Position numbers and translations under genes: made by a program
Notes under the pieces: model-generated
What the model saw: only the letters and a program-made list of their open reading frames with translations
The model's database searches: none
Told to the model about the DNA's origin: nothing
Shown: positions 25,385-32,274 of the stretch, piece after piece
Position numbering within the stretch: position 1 is the first letter of the stretch
Layout: the number at the start of each line of letters is the position of its first letter
NCBI GenBank assembly: GCA_018434245.1
Contig: JAHDPQ010000050.1
Location: 1 to 40,945 of the forward strand
Length of the DNA: 40,945 bases
Origin: Oscillospiraceae bacterium
GTDB taxonomy: Bacteria; Bacillota; Clostridia; Oscillospirales; Ruminococcaceae
Direction: 5' to 3'

Positions 25385-26310
25385 TTTGATTCACCGCCTT
25401 CCACCGGACGGTACAGGCGCGCCACCCATATGGCCGTCGCCAGTACGGCGGCCAGCACCACAGCCAAAGTGATCTTACCCACGGGCGTTGCCGTGAGCAT
25501 GGTATACCACGCGGGCATCATGGCTCCCATCAGGGGAATGGCCCCCAGCACCAGCATGACCGTGATAATATAGTCTCCAAGCTGTTTTTGTATAGCTGTG
25601 TCCGCTTCCATTTGCGCCCGGCGCATTTCGCCAATGCGGCTAACGATACCAGGAAGGGCAAACCTCAGTTGCCTGTCGCGCTGACACTGTATCAACACGT
25701 CGCACCAATCCCGCCAATAGCGGTTGTCGATGCGCTCCCGCATTCGGCGCAGTGCTTTTACAATGTCCGAATCAATAAGCTGCGTCTCGGTATAGAACTG
25801 CCGAATCACGCCGTCAAGCGGAGAGGGTAGCAGGTGCAGGTTGTTTTCTACCGCACCGATCAGGTCGCCGCCCGCCACATACGCGTTGGTGATGGTTCCC
25901 ATCGCGCTTTCCAGCTTCTCGTTGAGAATTCGGATATAGTCTCCGGTACGGATACGGATGACGATCAGCGGCGAGAAGCCCAAACCAACCGCCAGTACCA
26001 ACCCGGCGAGAACGTTATCCAGCGCGAGGCCGATCAGCAATCCCACGATGGCCAATATGACGGCAGCCCATTTGTAAGCATCGATTTGCTCGTTCATACC
26101 CGCTGCCGCGAGCATTTCTTTGGCGTCAGCCACTGTCGCGGCCAGCTTGCCTTTCGGTTTGCCGGTGATGCGCCGTATCTTTTTCGTTCGTTCCCGCTGT
26201 CGCTGGAACGGCTTTACGAACAGGAGCGCCATATCCGAAGCTGGGACGTCCAGCAACAAAAAAAGCCCCGCAATAATCAGCAGGGCGCAGAGTATTTGAA
26301 CGATGGTCAT
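25381..26310 (-). CDS. TadB-like type II secretion F-domain membrane protein
   Basis: 309 aa. Hydrophobic segments lie at about 3-25, 80-95, 100-120, 245-265 and 275-295; the cytoplasmic T2SSF domain lies between the third and fourth (RILNEKLESAMGTITNAYVA, later FALPGIVSRIGEMRRAQME). It forms the inner-membrane platform with TadC. It overlaps both its neighbours by 4 nt, so synthesis of CpaF, TadB and TadC is coupled. Confidence 0.87.
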   Translation of the reverse strand: MTIVQILCALLIIAGLFLLLDVPASDMALLFVKPFQRQRERTKKIRRITGKPKGKLAATVADAKEMLAAAGMNEQIDAYKWAAVILAIVGLLIGLALDNVLAGLVLAVGLGFSPLIVIRIRTGDYIRILNEKLESAMGTITNAYVAGGDLIGAVENNLHLLPSPLDGVIRQFYTETQLIDSDIVKALRRMRERIDNRYWRDWCDVLIQCQRDRQLRFALPGIVSRIGEMRRAQMEADTAIQKQLGDYIITVMLVLGAIPLMGAMMPAWYTMLTATPVGKITLAVVLAAVLATAIWVARLYRPVEGGESK

Positions 26311-27638
26311 GTTCGCACCTCCTGAAGCTTGGCAACGGCAGCCGCGTTCGCACCGTTTTCCAGCAGCGTGTCGGCCAAGCCCTCGGAGATGCCGCCTACC
26401 CGCATAAACTTGCCCATTTCGGCTTCAAACCGGAACAGCGTGCGCGCCTGCACCACGCCGTCCCGAACGCCCGTCGCTTCCACGATCTCCATGATGCGGC
26501 GCGTCCCGTCCGGGAACTGGCGTTTGAACACCATGACAGGAAACGCCTCGGCCACAAAGCCCATGAGAATGTTCGTGGAAATGTTGGTGCCCGACATCTG
26601 GCACATAGAGAGAATACGTCCATATGCTTTTCGCGCGGAATTGGCGTGCAGGCTGGTCACGACCACATGCCCTGTGCGGGCGGCTTCCTGCGCCGTCATG
26701 GCCTCCGCGCCACGCATTTCGGCCACGGCAATGATGTCCGGGCTAAAGCGCATGGCCTTTCTTAAAAGATCGTTCATGTCCACGTCTGCGTTGGGCAGGT
26801 CTGACGGACGGATGCAGGTGTGGATGACGCGGTTTTGCGCGTTCCCCTGATCGTCCGTACTGAACAAATCCAACTCGCGCGTTTCCTCAATGGTATAGAT
26901 TCTTTTGTTTTTATCCGCTGCACCTAAAAGATAGGCAATATCGGTAGTTTTACCGCTGCCTGTTTTGCCCGCCAATCCAATGGATACGCCGTAGTTGATG
27001 CACAGCGAGAGGAAATCCAGCATTTCCGGCGTCGCCGTCTGCCATTCGACAAGCTGCTGTTTTGTGATTTTTGCCATGCGCTGGCGACGAATACTGAATA
27101 CTGCGCCGCTGCGCCGGTCGGTGATAGGCGGGATCATAGCCGATATGCGGATGCCCTGTGTAATATAACTGTCCACAATGGGGTTCGTGCCATCCAGTAC
27201 CAGACCGCCCAGGCGCACCATTTTACGCAAGGTGTCCTCGGCATGCTGAGGCGAAAGAAAATGTTCCGAAGCCTTATGCCAGCCGTAGCGCGTGACGATC
27301 TCAATATCCCGCCAGCTATTGCCGTCGATTTCCTCGATGTCGGGATCGGAAATGTATTTATCCAAAAAACCGAAGCCCGCCATATCGCCATACAGTCTGT
27401 CGGCCAGCGTCTGCATGGACATTCCGCCCACGCGGAGTTGATGAGCGGTCACATATTCGCCAATCAGCCGCTTGACGGCCTCCGATGCGGATTTTTCGGT
27501 GACGCTCCGGGCAAGCGTTTCCGCGTGATCCTTGGAGATATCAGTACGCACCTGCTCCAGTATGGCTTCATATGCGTCCTTTCCCTGAGTGACGGCCTTC
27601 TGTTTTTCATAGGCCAGCTCCCGAAGTGTTCGACTCAT
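26307..27638 (-). CDS. CpaF/TadA-type pilus ATPase
   Basis: 443 aa, close to the usual CpaF length. Residues about 60-200 form the N-terminal domain. The ATPase has the Walker A motif GKTGSGKT (224-231), the Asp box IYTIEETRELDLF (about 252-264), the Walker B region PDIIAVAEMRGAEA (about 304-317) and the His box TGHVVVTSLHANS. It powers assembly of the pilus at the cytoplasmic face of the platform. VirB11-type ATPases share the fold, but the neighbouring TadB and TadC genes fix it as the Tad motor. Overlaps of 4 nt join it to the CpaE-like gene and tadB. Confidence 0.93.
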   Translation of the reverse strand: MSRTLRELAYEKQKAVTQGKDAYEAILEQVRTDISKDHAETLARSVTEKSASEAVKRLIGEYVTAHQLRVGGMSMQTLADRLYGDMAGFGFLDKYISDPDIEEIDGNSWRDIEIVTRYGWHKASEHFLSPQHAEDTLRKMVRLGGLVLDGTNPIVDSYITQGIRISAMIPPITDRRSGAVFSIRRQRMAKITKQQLVEWQTATPEMLDFLSLCINYGVSIGLAGKTGSGKTTDIAYLLGAADKNKRIYTIEETRELDLFSTDDQGNAQNRVIHTCIRPSDLPNADVDMNDLLRKAMRFSPDIIAVAEMRGAEAMTAQEAARTGHVVVTSLHANSARKAYGRILSMCQMSGTNISTNILMGFVAEAFPVMVFKRQFPDGTRRIMEIVEATGVRDGVVQARTLFRFEAEMGKFMRVGGISEGLADTLLENGANAAAVAKLQEVRT

Positions 27639-28354
27639 ACTTTCACCTCCCGCAGCATCCCGAATATTTTCTGCACCTGTTTGGCGTATCGTGTTGCGGC
27701 AGGCGTCGTACCGGCATCCGCACCGTCCTGCCGGAATTCCCTTACATACGGCAGCGCCGCGATGAACCGCATATCCGCCGCTTTCTCCACAACAGAGAGA
27801 TCATGCTGTCTGTCCGCCATTGCCGCAACAGGCAGTACGCGGCCTGCCGCATTCATGGCTTCAAGGAGGGGCTTGACGGCATTAAACCAGCACACGCCCT
27901 GAACGTTCGGCATAATGGGGATAATGATCTTATCTGCGCCGGACAACGCGGCCGGTACAAAGGGATCGCTGCGCTGTCCCGACATATCAAGGAGGACCGT
28001 ATCCCCAAGAACCGCACAGTGTTCCACAAAATCCCGCGCAGCGTCGGTAGCATCCAGTCCCAGTTCAAAGGACAAATATTCGTCCTGAGAAGTCAGTCCC
28101 GCATAAAAAAGTCGTTTCACTTTGGGATGCTGGTGCAAATATTTGGCGGCGTCATCCGCTCCCATACCCGATATGGCTTTGCCGAGCGATGTGTCAGCGC
28201 TGAGCTTCTTCCCGTTTATCCGTGCGGGAAGTGTCGGCTGGGTTAAGTCGGTGTCGATGATGGCTGTAATGCCTTGCTTGCAAAAAATCCGACCCAACGC
28301 GTCGGCCAGCACGCTTTTACCTGTGCCGTCGCGTCCCCATATGGCGAAAACCAT
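27635..28354 (-). CDS. CpaE/TadZ-like P-loop ATPase
   Basis: 239 aa from the ATG at 28354, preceded by GGAGGTG about 7 nt upstream; the longer open frame runs into cpaB and has no site. It begins MVFAIWGRDGTGKSVLADAL with a deviant Walker A (GRDGTGKS, 7-14), and has IIDTDLTQPTLPAR and the Walker B-like DTVLLDMSGQRSDPF. This is the MinD/ParA-type ATPase that places Tad pili in the cell. The response-regulator-like N-terminal domain of CpaE is absent. It starts 1 nt after the cpaB stop. Confidence 0.8.
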   Translation of the reverse strand: MVFAIWGRDGTGKSVLADALGRIFCKQGITAIIDTDLTQPTLPARINGKKLSADTSLGKAISGMGADDAAKYLHQHPKVKRLFYAGLTSQDEYLSFELGLDATDAARDFVEHCAVLGDTVLLDMSGQRSDPFVPAALSGADKIIIPIMPNVQGVCWFNAVKPLLEAMNAAGRVLPVAAMADRQHDLSVVEKAADMRFIAALPYVREFRQDGADAGTTPAATRYAKQVQKIFGMLREVKV

Positions 28355-28355
28355 G

Positions 28356-29123
28356 TCAGTCCACCTCCGTTCCCACCAGCACGCTATCGGGTACATAATC
28401 CGAAACTGCGTTTCCACGGGCGACGAATGCAAGATGAATAGCGCCTGCTTGCTCCAGCTCGGCCAGCTTCAGCGCCTGTTCTTCGGTGGCATAGAAGGAG
28501 ATGGTAACGGGTAACGTATTCTTTGTGTCCTCATCCGGCTGTGCTTCCACGCTGGCTTCCGCGCCGGTACTCGTCGTGACCATGCACACCTCAATACATG
28601 CAAGTGCCGGGTCGATATACGCGCCGGAAACAGCGGTATCCGGCGCTTCGCCCGGTTCCACGCCCAGCGTTTGATTGACGGTGCCCTGCGGAATAGCGAT
28701 GACGCTCACAATATCTCCGGGCAGCAACCGCCCGGACACGCCGGAGGCCAACGACGGCAGGGTAACGGATATCACCATTTTGCCTTTATCAGTACCTGCC
28801 GAAAAAAGATTTTGTTCTGCAAGCGTGGCGGCAAGCTTTTCGGTCGTAAGATAATCCCCGGCGTACAGGCTGGCCGCCGCGTATTTGCCGACAGCCGACG
28901 ACAGTTCGCTCATGCCGTTCTTTACAAGATTCCCCGGTACACTCACTGTCTCCACCATATCGGCGGTGATCTGCGTCCCTTCGCTGACGGCCTGCGTCAT
29001 GCGCAGGACACTCATCTCGCTTTCTCCACTTCCCGTCAGCGCGGGCAATGCGACAAAAGCGAACAGCAGCGCCAGCACAATGCACAAGATTCCAATAATG
29101 AATTTGTTTCTGAGTATTTTCAT
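28356..29123 (-). CDS. CpaB/RcpC-like SAF-domain pilus assembly protein
   Basis: 255 aa; AGGAGG about 11 nt before the ATG. One N-terminal membrane helix (NKFIIGILCIVLALLFAFVA) anchors it. A SAF domain (about 40-105: AVSEGTQITADMVETVSVPG, ASLYAGDYLTTEKLA) is followed by the CpaB C-terminal domain with GRLLPGDIVSVIAIPQG (about 130-147). CpaB proteins act outside the membrane during Tad pilus assembly. It is first in the cpaB-to-tadC operon. In Gram-negative Tad loci a secretin gene follows; none is present here, as expected in a Gram-positive cell. Confidence 0.85.
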   Translation of the reverse strand: MKILRNKFIIGILCIVLALLFAFVALPALTGSGESEMSVLRMTQAVSEGTQITADMVETVSVPGNLVKNGMSELSSAVGKYAAASLYAGDYLTTEKLAATLAEQNLFSAGTDKGKMVISVTLPSLASGVSGRLLPGDIVSVIAIPQGTVNQTLGVEPGEAPDTAVSGAYIDPALACIEVCMVTTSTGAEASVEAQPDEDTKNTLPVTISFYATEEQALKLAELEQAGAIHLAFVARGNAVSDYVPDSVLVGTEVD

Positions 29124-29198
29124 GTTCTGAATAACCTCCTAAGTTCTATTGATTGCCTGCCGATATTTTCTTTTTCGGCTGGTACGGCAGGTTGCAGA

Positions 29199-29221
29199 GG
29201 GGGTGGGGTGCGGGGAGGGGG
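29199..29221 (+). other. G-quadruplex-type motif between parB and cpaB
   Basis: Four G-runs of four or five bases separated by 1, 3 and 1 nt. They lie on the + strand, that is, the template strand for the - strand genes, in the 155-bp gap upstream of the pilus operon. An IR with arms CCTGCCG/CGGCAGG (about 29157-29191) adjoins it. No clear sigma-A promoter is visible in this gap. Confidence 0.5.
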
Positions 29222-29278
29222 AGCCGGTGGCCGCACACTCAGACCCGAAAAAAGGCAGACTGCCCCCTTGTAAGTTGT

Positions 29279-30208
29279 TTACCGTTCCATATCCCGCTGC
29301 CGCTTGCGGTACAGCTCCAACGCCTTGATGATGGTATCCTCAATCTTCTGAGCGGGCGTCCCCGGTGGGAAATACTTGCTGATACGCTCTCTGGGCATTT
29401 TGAATTGCTCTATCTGGTTGGGTTTTTCCTCTGATAGGATGGAGAGGATGACATCCTCGTTGAGCCGCCCCTCCTGCGAAAACTGCTTTATCTTAATAGC
29501 CTGGGCCAGCGACGGGGTGCAGTCCTCGCCCTCCATGGTGTCAAATAGAGTTTTCTGTTGTTCTTTCGGCAGGTAGGACAGCTCCACAGCGGGCCGGAAC
29601 GCGATTTTTCCCTCGTCCACCATATCCAGAATAGGCGGGTCTAACTCGGTCAAGCGGATATATCTGTGGATTTGATTTCTGCTTTCTCCTGATTGCTCCC
29701 CTAAAATATCAAGTGATTGCTTGCCGTCCAACTTCATCCCCAGTGGGGATGAAGTTAAATCACTCCTTTGCCCCTGCCGTTTCATGGCTTTCAGCTTCAT
29801 CTTATATGCAAACGCCTTTTCAGAGGGCAGGATGCGCTCACGCTGCAAGTTGCTGTCCACCATAATAATGGTGGCCTCATCGTCGGTCAGGCTGCGGACG
29901 ATACAGGGGATGGTTTCAATACCCGCAAGCTCGCTTGCCGCCTTGCGCCGGTGTCCGGCAACCATTTCATACCCGCCGCCCTCCTTGGGACGCACTAGGG
30001 CGGGAACCAGAACGCCGTATTCCTTGACGCTCTGCGCCATTTCCTGCATGGCATCATCCATCCGCACCTTAAAGGGGTGGTTGGGAAAACCGCTGATTTC
30101 GGCAAGCGGTATCTGCATGACCTTCTCGCGCTGTGCGTCGTCGCGTTCCTCCTGCGTGGAAAACAGATCATCTACTGAGGGCAGGTTTAGCTTTAGTTCT
30201 TTCGCCAC
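29279..30208 (-). CDS. parB: ParB/Spo0J-like partition protein
   Basis: 309 aa from a GTG at 30208, chosen because AAGGAGGTGG lies upstream with normal spacing; the longer frame extends deep into parA. ParB box motifs are [14 protein letters not shown] and [20 protein letters not shown] helix-turn-helix follows ([20 protein letters not shown]). ParB binds a centromere-like parS and stimulates ParA; it may keep the excised circle or aid conjugative replication. It overlaps parA by 41 nt, so the two are coupled. It ends QRDMER. No parS sequence is evident to me nearby. Confidence 0.92.
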   Translation of the reverse strand: MAKELKLNLPSVDDLFSTQEERDDAQREKVMQIPLAEISGFPNHPFKVRMDDAMQEMAQSVKEYGVLVPALVRPKEGGGYEMVAGHRRKAASELAGIETIPCIVRSLTDDEATIIMVDSNLQRERILPSEKAFAYKMKLKAMKRQGQRSDLTSSPLGMKLDGKQSLDILGEQSGESRNQIHRYIRLTELDPPILDMVDEGKIAFRPAVELSYLPKEQQKTLFDTMEGEDCTPSLAQAIKIKQFSQEGRLNEDVILSILSEEKPNQIEQFKMPRERISKYFPPGTPAQKIEDTIIKALELYRKRQRDMER

Positions 30209-30989
30209 CTGAATCCACCTCCTTTGCAAACGCGGCATATGCCTGGGCCACTTTACCGTTTTTGTCGTAGGCAAAGATACTCTTGCCTGCGGCTGTGGTT
30301 TCAGCGGCCTTAACGCCGATGGGGATTTCCGCTTTGAAAATCCTCAGCACATTTCCGTAGCCCTGTCTGAGCGTGTCCGCCGTGGTACGGGCAAGGTTGG
30401 TGCGCATGTCCGCCAGCGTGAGCAAGATGCCCTCCACCTTCAGATGAGGATTAATTTGCTTTCGTACCTTACCAATGGTGCGCATGAGCTGCGTCATGCC
30501 CTTGGCGGGAAGGTAGTGAGCCTGAACAGGAATGATAACGCTGTTCGCCGCCGCCAGCGCGTTGATGGTTATCATCCCGAGCGACGGCATACAGTCAATG
30601 AGGACATAATCGTAATCGCGCTTGATGTCCTCAAGGTAGGTGCGCAGCGTAAATTCCCGGCTCATGGCGTTGACCAGCGTCATTTCCATGGCCGAAAGCT
30701 CGATGCCCGACGGGATGAGGTCAATGCCTTCGTCGTGGTGCAGTACGCCTTCCTTTAGGGCGATGGGTTCGTCGTTCATGACCTTTTCCATGAGGTCGGC
30801 AAGCGTGACGGGCAGATTGTCCTGATCCGGCCAACCGAGAGAGGTGGTCAGATCGGCCTGGGGGTCCGCGTCCACCAGTAGCACCTTTTTCCCCAGCATG
30901 GCAAGGCCGATGCCGAGGTTTGCCGCCGTGGTGGTTTTTCCGACGCCGCCTTTTTGGTTGGCAATGGCGATCACCTTGGTTTCCGACAT
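30168..30989 (-). CDS. parA: ParA-family partition ATPase
   Basis: 273 aa from the ATG at 30989 (AAGGAGG about 9 nt upstream); an upstream start at 31010 lacks a site. A deviant Walker [11 protein letters not shown] (11-20, with the signature Lys13), [18 protein letters not shown] and [18 protein letters not shown] identify a ParA/Soj ATPase of type Ib (no N-terminal helix-turn-helix). It moves ParB-bound DNA over the nucleoid. It is encoded just upstream of parB and downstream of a leader hairpin (31016-31043). Confidence 0.94.
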   Translation of the reverse strand: MSETKVIAIANQKGGVGKTTTAANLGIGLAMLGKKVLLVDADPQADLTTSLGWPDQDNLPVTLADLMEKVMNDEPIALKEGVLHHDEGIDLIPSGIELSAMEMTLVNAMSREFTLRTYLEDIKRDYDYVLIDCMPSLGMITINALAAANSVIIPVQAHYLPAKGMTQLMRTIGKVRKQINPHLKVEGILLTLADMRTNLARTTADTLRQGYGNVLRIFKAEIPIGVKAAETTAAGKSIFAYDKNGKVAQAYAAFAKEVDSGGERTKAKPALSR

Positions 30990-31015
30990 TGCGGGTTTCC
31001 TCCTTTTCATAGATT

Positions 31016-31043
31016 TAGCCGCCCACGATGAAACGAGCGGCTA
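31016..31043 (-). promoter_or_regulatory. Leader hairpin upstream of parA
   Basis: A perfect 7-bp inverted repeat (TAGCCGC/GCGGCTA, 14-nt loop) lies 27 nt upstream of the parA start, between the terminator at 31,058-31,094 and the Shine-Dalgarno. It lacks a T-run, so it is not a terminator. It may be an operator for ParA-ParB or a translation control element. Confidence 0.35.
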
Positions 31044-31057
31044 TGTAACGGAGGAAT

Positions 31058-31094
31058 ATAAAAAGCCGCCTATCCTCAAAGAGAACAGACGGCC
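31058..31094 (-). terminator. Terminator after the 58-aa gene
   Basis: On the - strand GCCGTCT and AGGCGGC pair (one G-U) and are followed by TTTTTATA. It lies between the 58-aa gene and parA. Confidence 0.7.
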
Positions 31095-31109
31095 TATGTG
31101 TGAAGGGGC

Positions 31110-31286
31110 TTATGCGACTTTAATTCTTTTCGTCCGGGCGTTCATTACCTTAGCCAGAACCTCGTTCACCACATCCGGGCAGTAGCCTTTTTCCCGAATT
31201 AGTTTATTGCGGTAGTCGTTCAGGCTATGTAAAACGATCTGCCATTCAGCTTCGCTCAGATAGATTCTTGTTTTTTTATTCTTCAT
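31110..31286 (-). CDS. 58-aa ICE protein of unknown function
   Basis: The ATG at 31286 follows AAGGAGG by 8 nt. The protein starts MKNKKTRIYLSEAEWQIVLH and continues SLNDYRNKLIREKGYCPD, ending ARTKRIKVA. It is short, basic and helical. Very similar small proteins are frequent next to the par genes or the boundary of Firmicutes ICEs, without a known role. It has its own probable promoter and terminator. Confidence 0.75.
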   Translation of the reverse strand: MKNKKTRIYLSEAEWQIVLHSLNDYRNKLIREKGYCPDVVNEVLAKVMNARTKRIKVA

Positions 31287-31309
31287 GGCGTATTCCTCCT
31301 TGTGTTTCC

Positions 31310-31338
31310 ATTCTATCTGGAAAGAGAATAGGCGACAA
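31310..31338 (-). promoter_or_regulatory. Probable promoter of the 58-aa gene
   Basis: On the - strand TTGTCG (31333-31338) and TAGAAT (31310-31315) are 17 bp apart. The transcript would start about 2 nt before the Shine-Dalgarno, which is tight but workable. Confidence 0.4.
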
Positions 31339-31354
31339 ATGTGCGAATTAATTT

Positions 31355-31395
31355 GAGAGGCCGTCCATTCTATACATAGAATGGGCGGCTTCTCT
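31355..31395 (-). repeat. Long imperfect hairpin after the 127-aa gene
   Basis: Arms of about 18 bp (GAGAGGCCGTCCATTCTAT and its near-complement) are separated by a few bases, with one or two mismatches. It lies just after the stop at 31411. There is no T-run on the - strand, so it may stabilise the 3' end or be a weak terminator. Confidence 0.5.
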
Positions 31396-31410
31396 TATTC
31401 AGCACGAGGA

Positions 31411-31794
31411 TTAATCCTCATATTCGGTTGGCTCATAAGTGTTTTCGTACTCCAACCAATCCTCAATGATAGCGGCAGAGAGGATAGGAACAAGCGCGTC
31501 ATTTGCGCTCATCTCAGTAAATTGTGCCGGTATGATGAAGTCCATTGCATTAGCAAGTATAAAGACGAAATAAACCAGTCCAAAATGATCTCCCCGGTCA
31601 TATAGACTCTCAAGGTGCTGCGTAATAATGTCCATTTTAAAGTGGTTTGTCCATAAGGCTTCATACAGGGAATAGGTGAAACTCCCACTGATAAGTTGTG
31701 CGGCTTCATAAGCGACAGTTTCTTCAACTACTTGGGGTGAGGTCGTTTCCTGCTTTACTTCCAAAACAAATTGGACGTATTCGTTTGTTGTCAT
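31411..31794 (-). CDS. AT-rich orphan protein at the element boundary (127 aa)
   Basis: The ATG at 31794 follows AAGGAGG by 8 nt; the upstream part of the frame runs through an inverted repeat and is not coding. It starts MTTNEYVQFVLEVKQETTS. The protein is acidic and helical, with a hydrophobic stretch HFGLVYFVFILANAMDFI, and ends in Glu/Asp/Tyr-rich EYENTYEPTEYED. I do not recognise it. Its bases are clearly more AT-rich than in neighbouring genes, which suggests later acquisition. It is the last gene before the tRNA-Thr boundary, a common place for cargo. Confidence 0.6.
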   Translation of the reverse strand: MTTNEYVQFVLEVKQETTSPQVVEETVAYEAAQLISGSFTYSLYEALWTNHFKMDIITQHLESLYDRGDHFGLVYFVFILANAMDFIIPAQFTEMSANDALVPILSAAIIEDWLEYENTYEPTEYED

Positions 31795-31826
31795 TTTATA
31801 TTCCTCCTTGATTAATTTTTGCGTTT

Positions 31827-31859
31827 TTATTGTGGTCAAAACGAGTTTGACCACAATAA
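31827..31859. repeat. Inverted pair of TTTGACCACAA sites (element side of tRNA-Thr)
   Basis: A perfect 14-bp inverted repeat, TTATTGTGGTCAAA and its complement, spaced by 5 nt. The same core occurs twice on the other side of the intact tRNA (32042-32062). Possible integrase or excisionase binding sites. Confidence 0.6.
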
Positions 31860-31899
31860 TCGGCTCGATTTCAACCGTAAAAAACGCTCTCATAGAAAT

Positions 31900-31936
31900 G
31901 AAAAAAACCCGCAAAGCCTTTAACCATGCGGGTTTT
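31900..31936 (-). terminator. Terminator of tRNA-Thr
   Basis: On the - strand AAAACCCGCA and TGCGGGTTTT pair perfectly, followed by a T-run, 3 nt after the CCA of the tRNA. Confidence 0.85.
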
Positions 31937-31939
31937 CGC

Positions 31940-32015
31940 TGGAGCTGTTGCCGGGACTCGAACCCGGGACCTCATCCTTACCAAGGATGTGCTCTACCTC
32001 CTGAGCTACAACAGC
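31940..32015 (-). tRNA. tRNA-Thr(GGT), complete with CCA
   Basis: 76 nt. Acceptor GCTGTTG pairs with CAACAGC; D arm GCTC/GAGC; anticodon stem CATCC/GGATG with loop TTGGTAA, anticodon GGT; T arm CCGGG/CCCGG with TTCGAGT loop; encoded TCCA end. All stems are intact. No promoter is evident just upstream; the nearest is the consensus promoter at 32,246-32,274, beyond a broken second tRNA-Thr. Confidence 0.95.
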
Positions 32016-32041
32016 ATATTCAATTTTTCGGGCTAAAAGCC

Positions 32042-32062
32042 TGACCACAATTTTGACCACAA
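32042..32062. repeat. Direct pair of TGACCACAA sites (host side of tRNA-Thr)
   Basis: TGACCACAA at 32042-32050 and TTTGACCACAA at 32052-32062 repeat the core of the inverted pair at 31,827-31,859. They begin 26 bp upstream of the tRNA 5' end. Confidence 0.55.
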
Positions 32063-32085
32063 CGGGGATGAACTTAGATAAAACT

Positions 32086-32175
32086 CGTTATCCTTATCTG
32101 TCACGCTCCTTTCTCACAAACCCCTTAAAATGGGGTTTTTCCGTACTCCTTGCACTTCGTTATCCTTATCAGTCA
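32086..32175. repeat. Two 18-bp direct repeats, likely integrase arm-type sites
   Basis: CGTTATCCTTATCTGTCA (32086-32103) recurs at 32158-32175 with one changed base, 72 bp apart. Closely spaced direct repeats beside a tRNA-derived core are characteristic of tyrosine integrase arm sites. A small hairpin (AACCCC/GGGGTT, then TTTTT on the + strand) lies between them at about 32117-32140. Confidence 0.55.
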
Positions 32176-32186
32176 TACCCCTGACT

Positions 32187-32227
32187 TCCTTACCAAGGAT
32201 GTGCTCTACCTACTGAGCTATATCAGC
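32187..32227 (-). pseudogene. tRNA-Thr 5'-half fragment: probable attachment site and element boundary
   Basis: Reading on the - strand, the gene starts GCTGATATAGCTCAG at 32227, keeps the D arm, anticodon stem 5' side and GGT anticodon loop, and is lost two or three bases into the anticodon stem's 3' side. The 25 bases 32187-32211 are identical to 31975-31999 in the intact tRNA-Thr, whereas the acceptor bases differ. Interruption in the anticodon stem-loop is one of the known crossover positions of tyrosine integrases. The fragment has no 3' half here; the missing half may lie at the far end of the element. Confidence 0.7.
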
Positions 32228-32245
32228 GTGGCTCCAACGTTGACT

Positions 32246-32274
32246 ATTATACATGGACCAGTCCCTTCTGTCAA
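32246..32274 (-). promoter_or_regulatory. Consensus promoter of the (interrupted) tRNA-Thr
   Basis: Perfect TTGACA (32269-32274) and perfect TATAAT (32246-32251) with a 17-bp spacer, about 19 nt before the tRNA fragment. It now transcribes the fragment, the repeats and then the intact tRNA-Thr. Confidence 0.85.

Noticed and set aside
26307-27638. CpaF-like ATPase as a VirB11-type conjugation ATPase
   Set aside because: Its overlap with tadB and tadC and the adjacent pilin, CpaB and prepilin peptidase genes make a Tad pilus motor far more likely.
31811-31839. TTGACC-17-ATTAAT as promoter of the 127-aa gene
   Set aside because: Transcription would start inside the Shine-Dalgarno at about 31804; the TTGACC belongs to the TTTGACCACAA inverted repeat.
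31808-32044. 78-aa + strand open frame over the tRNA-Thr
   Set aside because: Its sequence (CCRDSNPGPHPYQG) is the usual false translation of a tRNA gene's complement.
1-32190. Antibiotic resistance cargo such as tet or van genes
   Set aside because: Every gene in this part was read and none resembles a known resistance gene; cargo may exist beyond the left edge.
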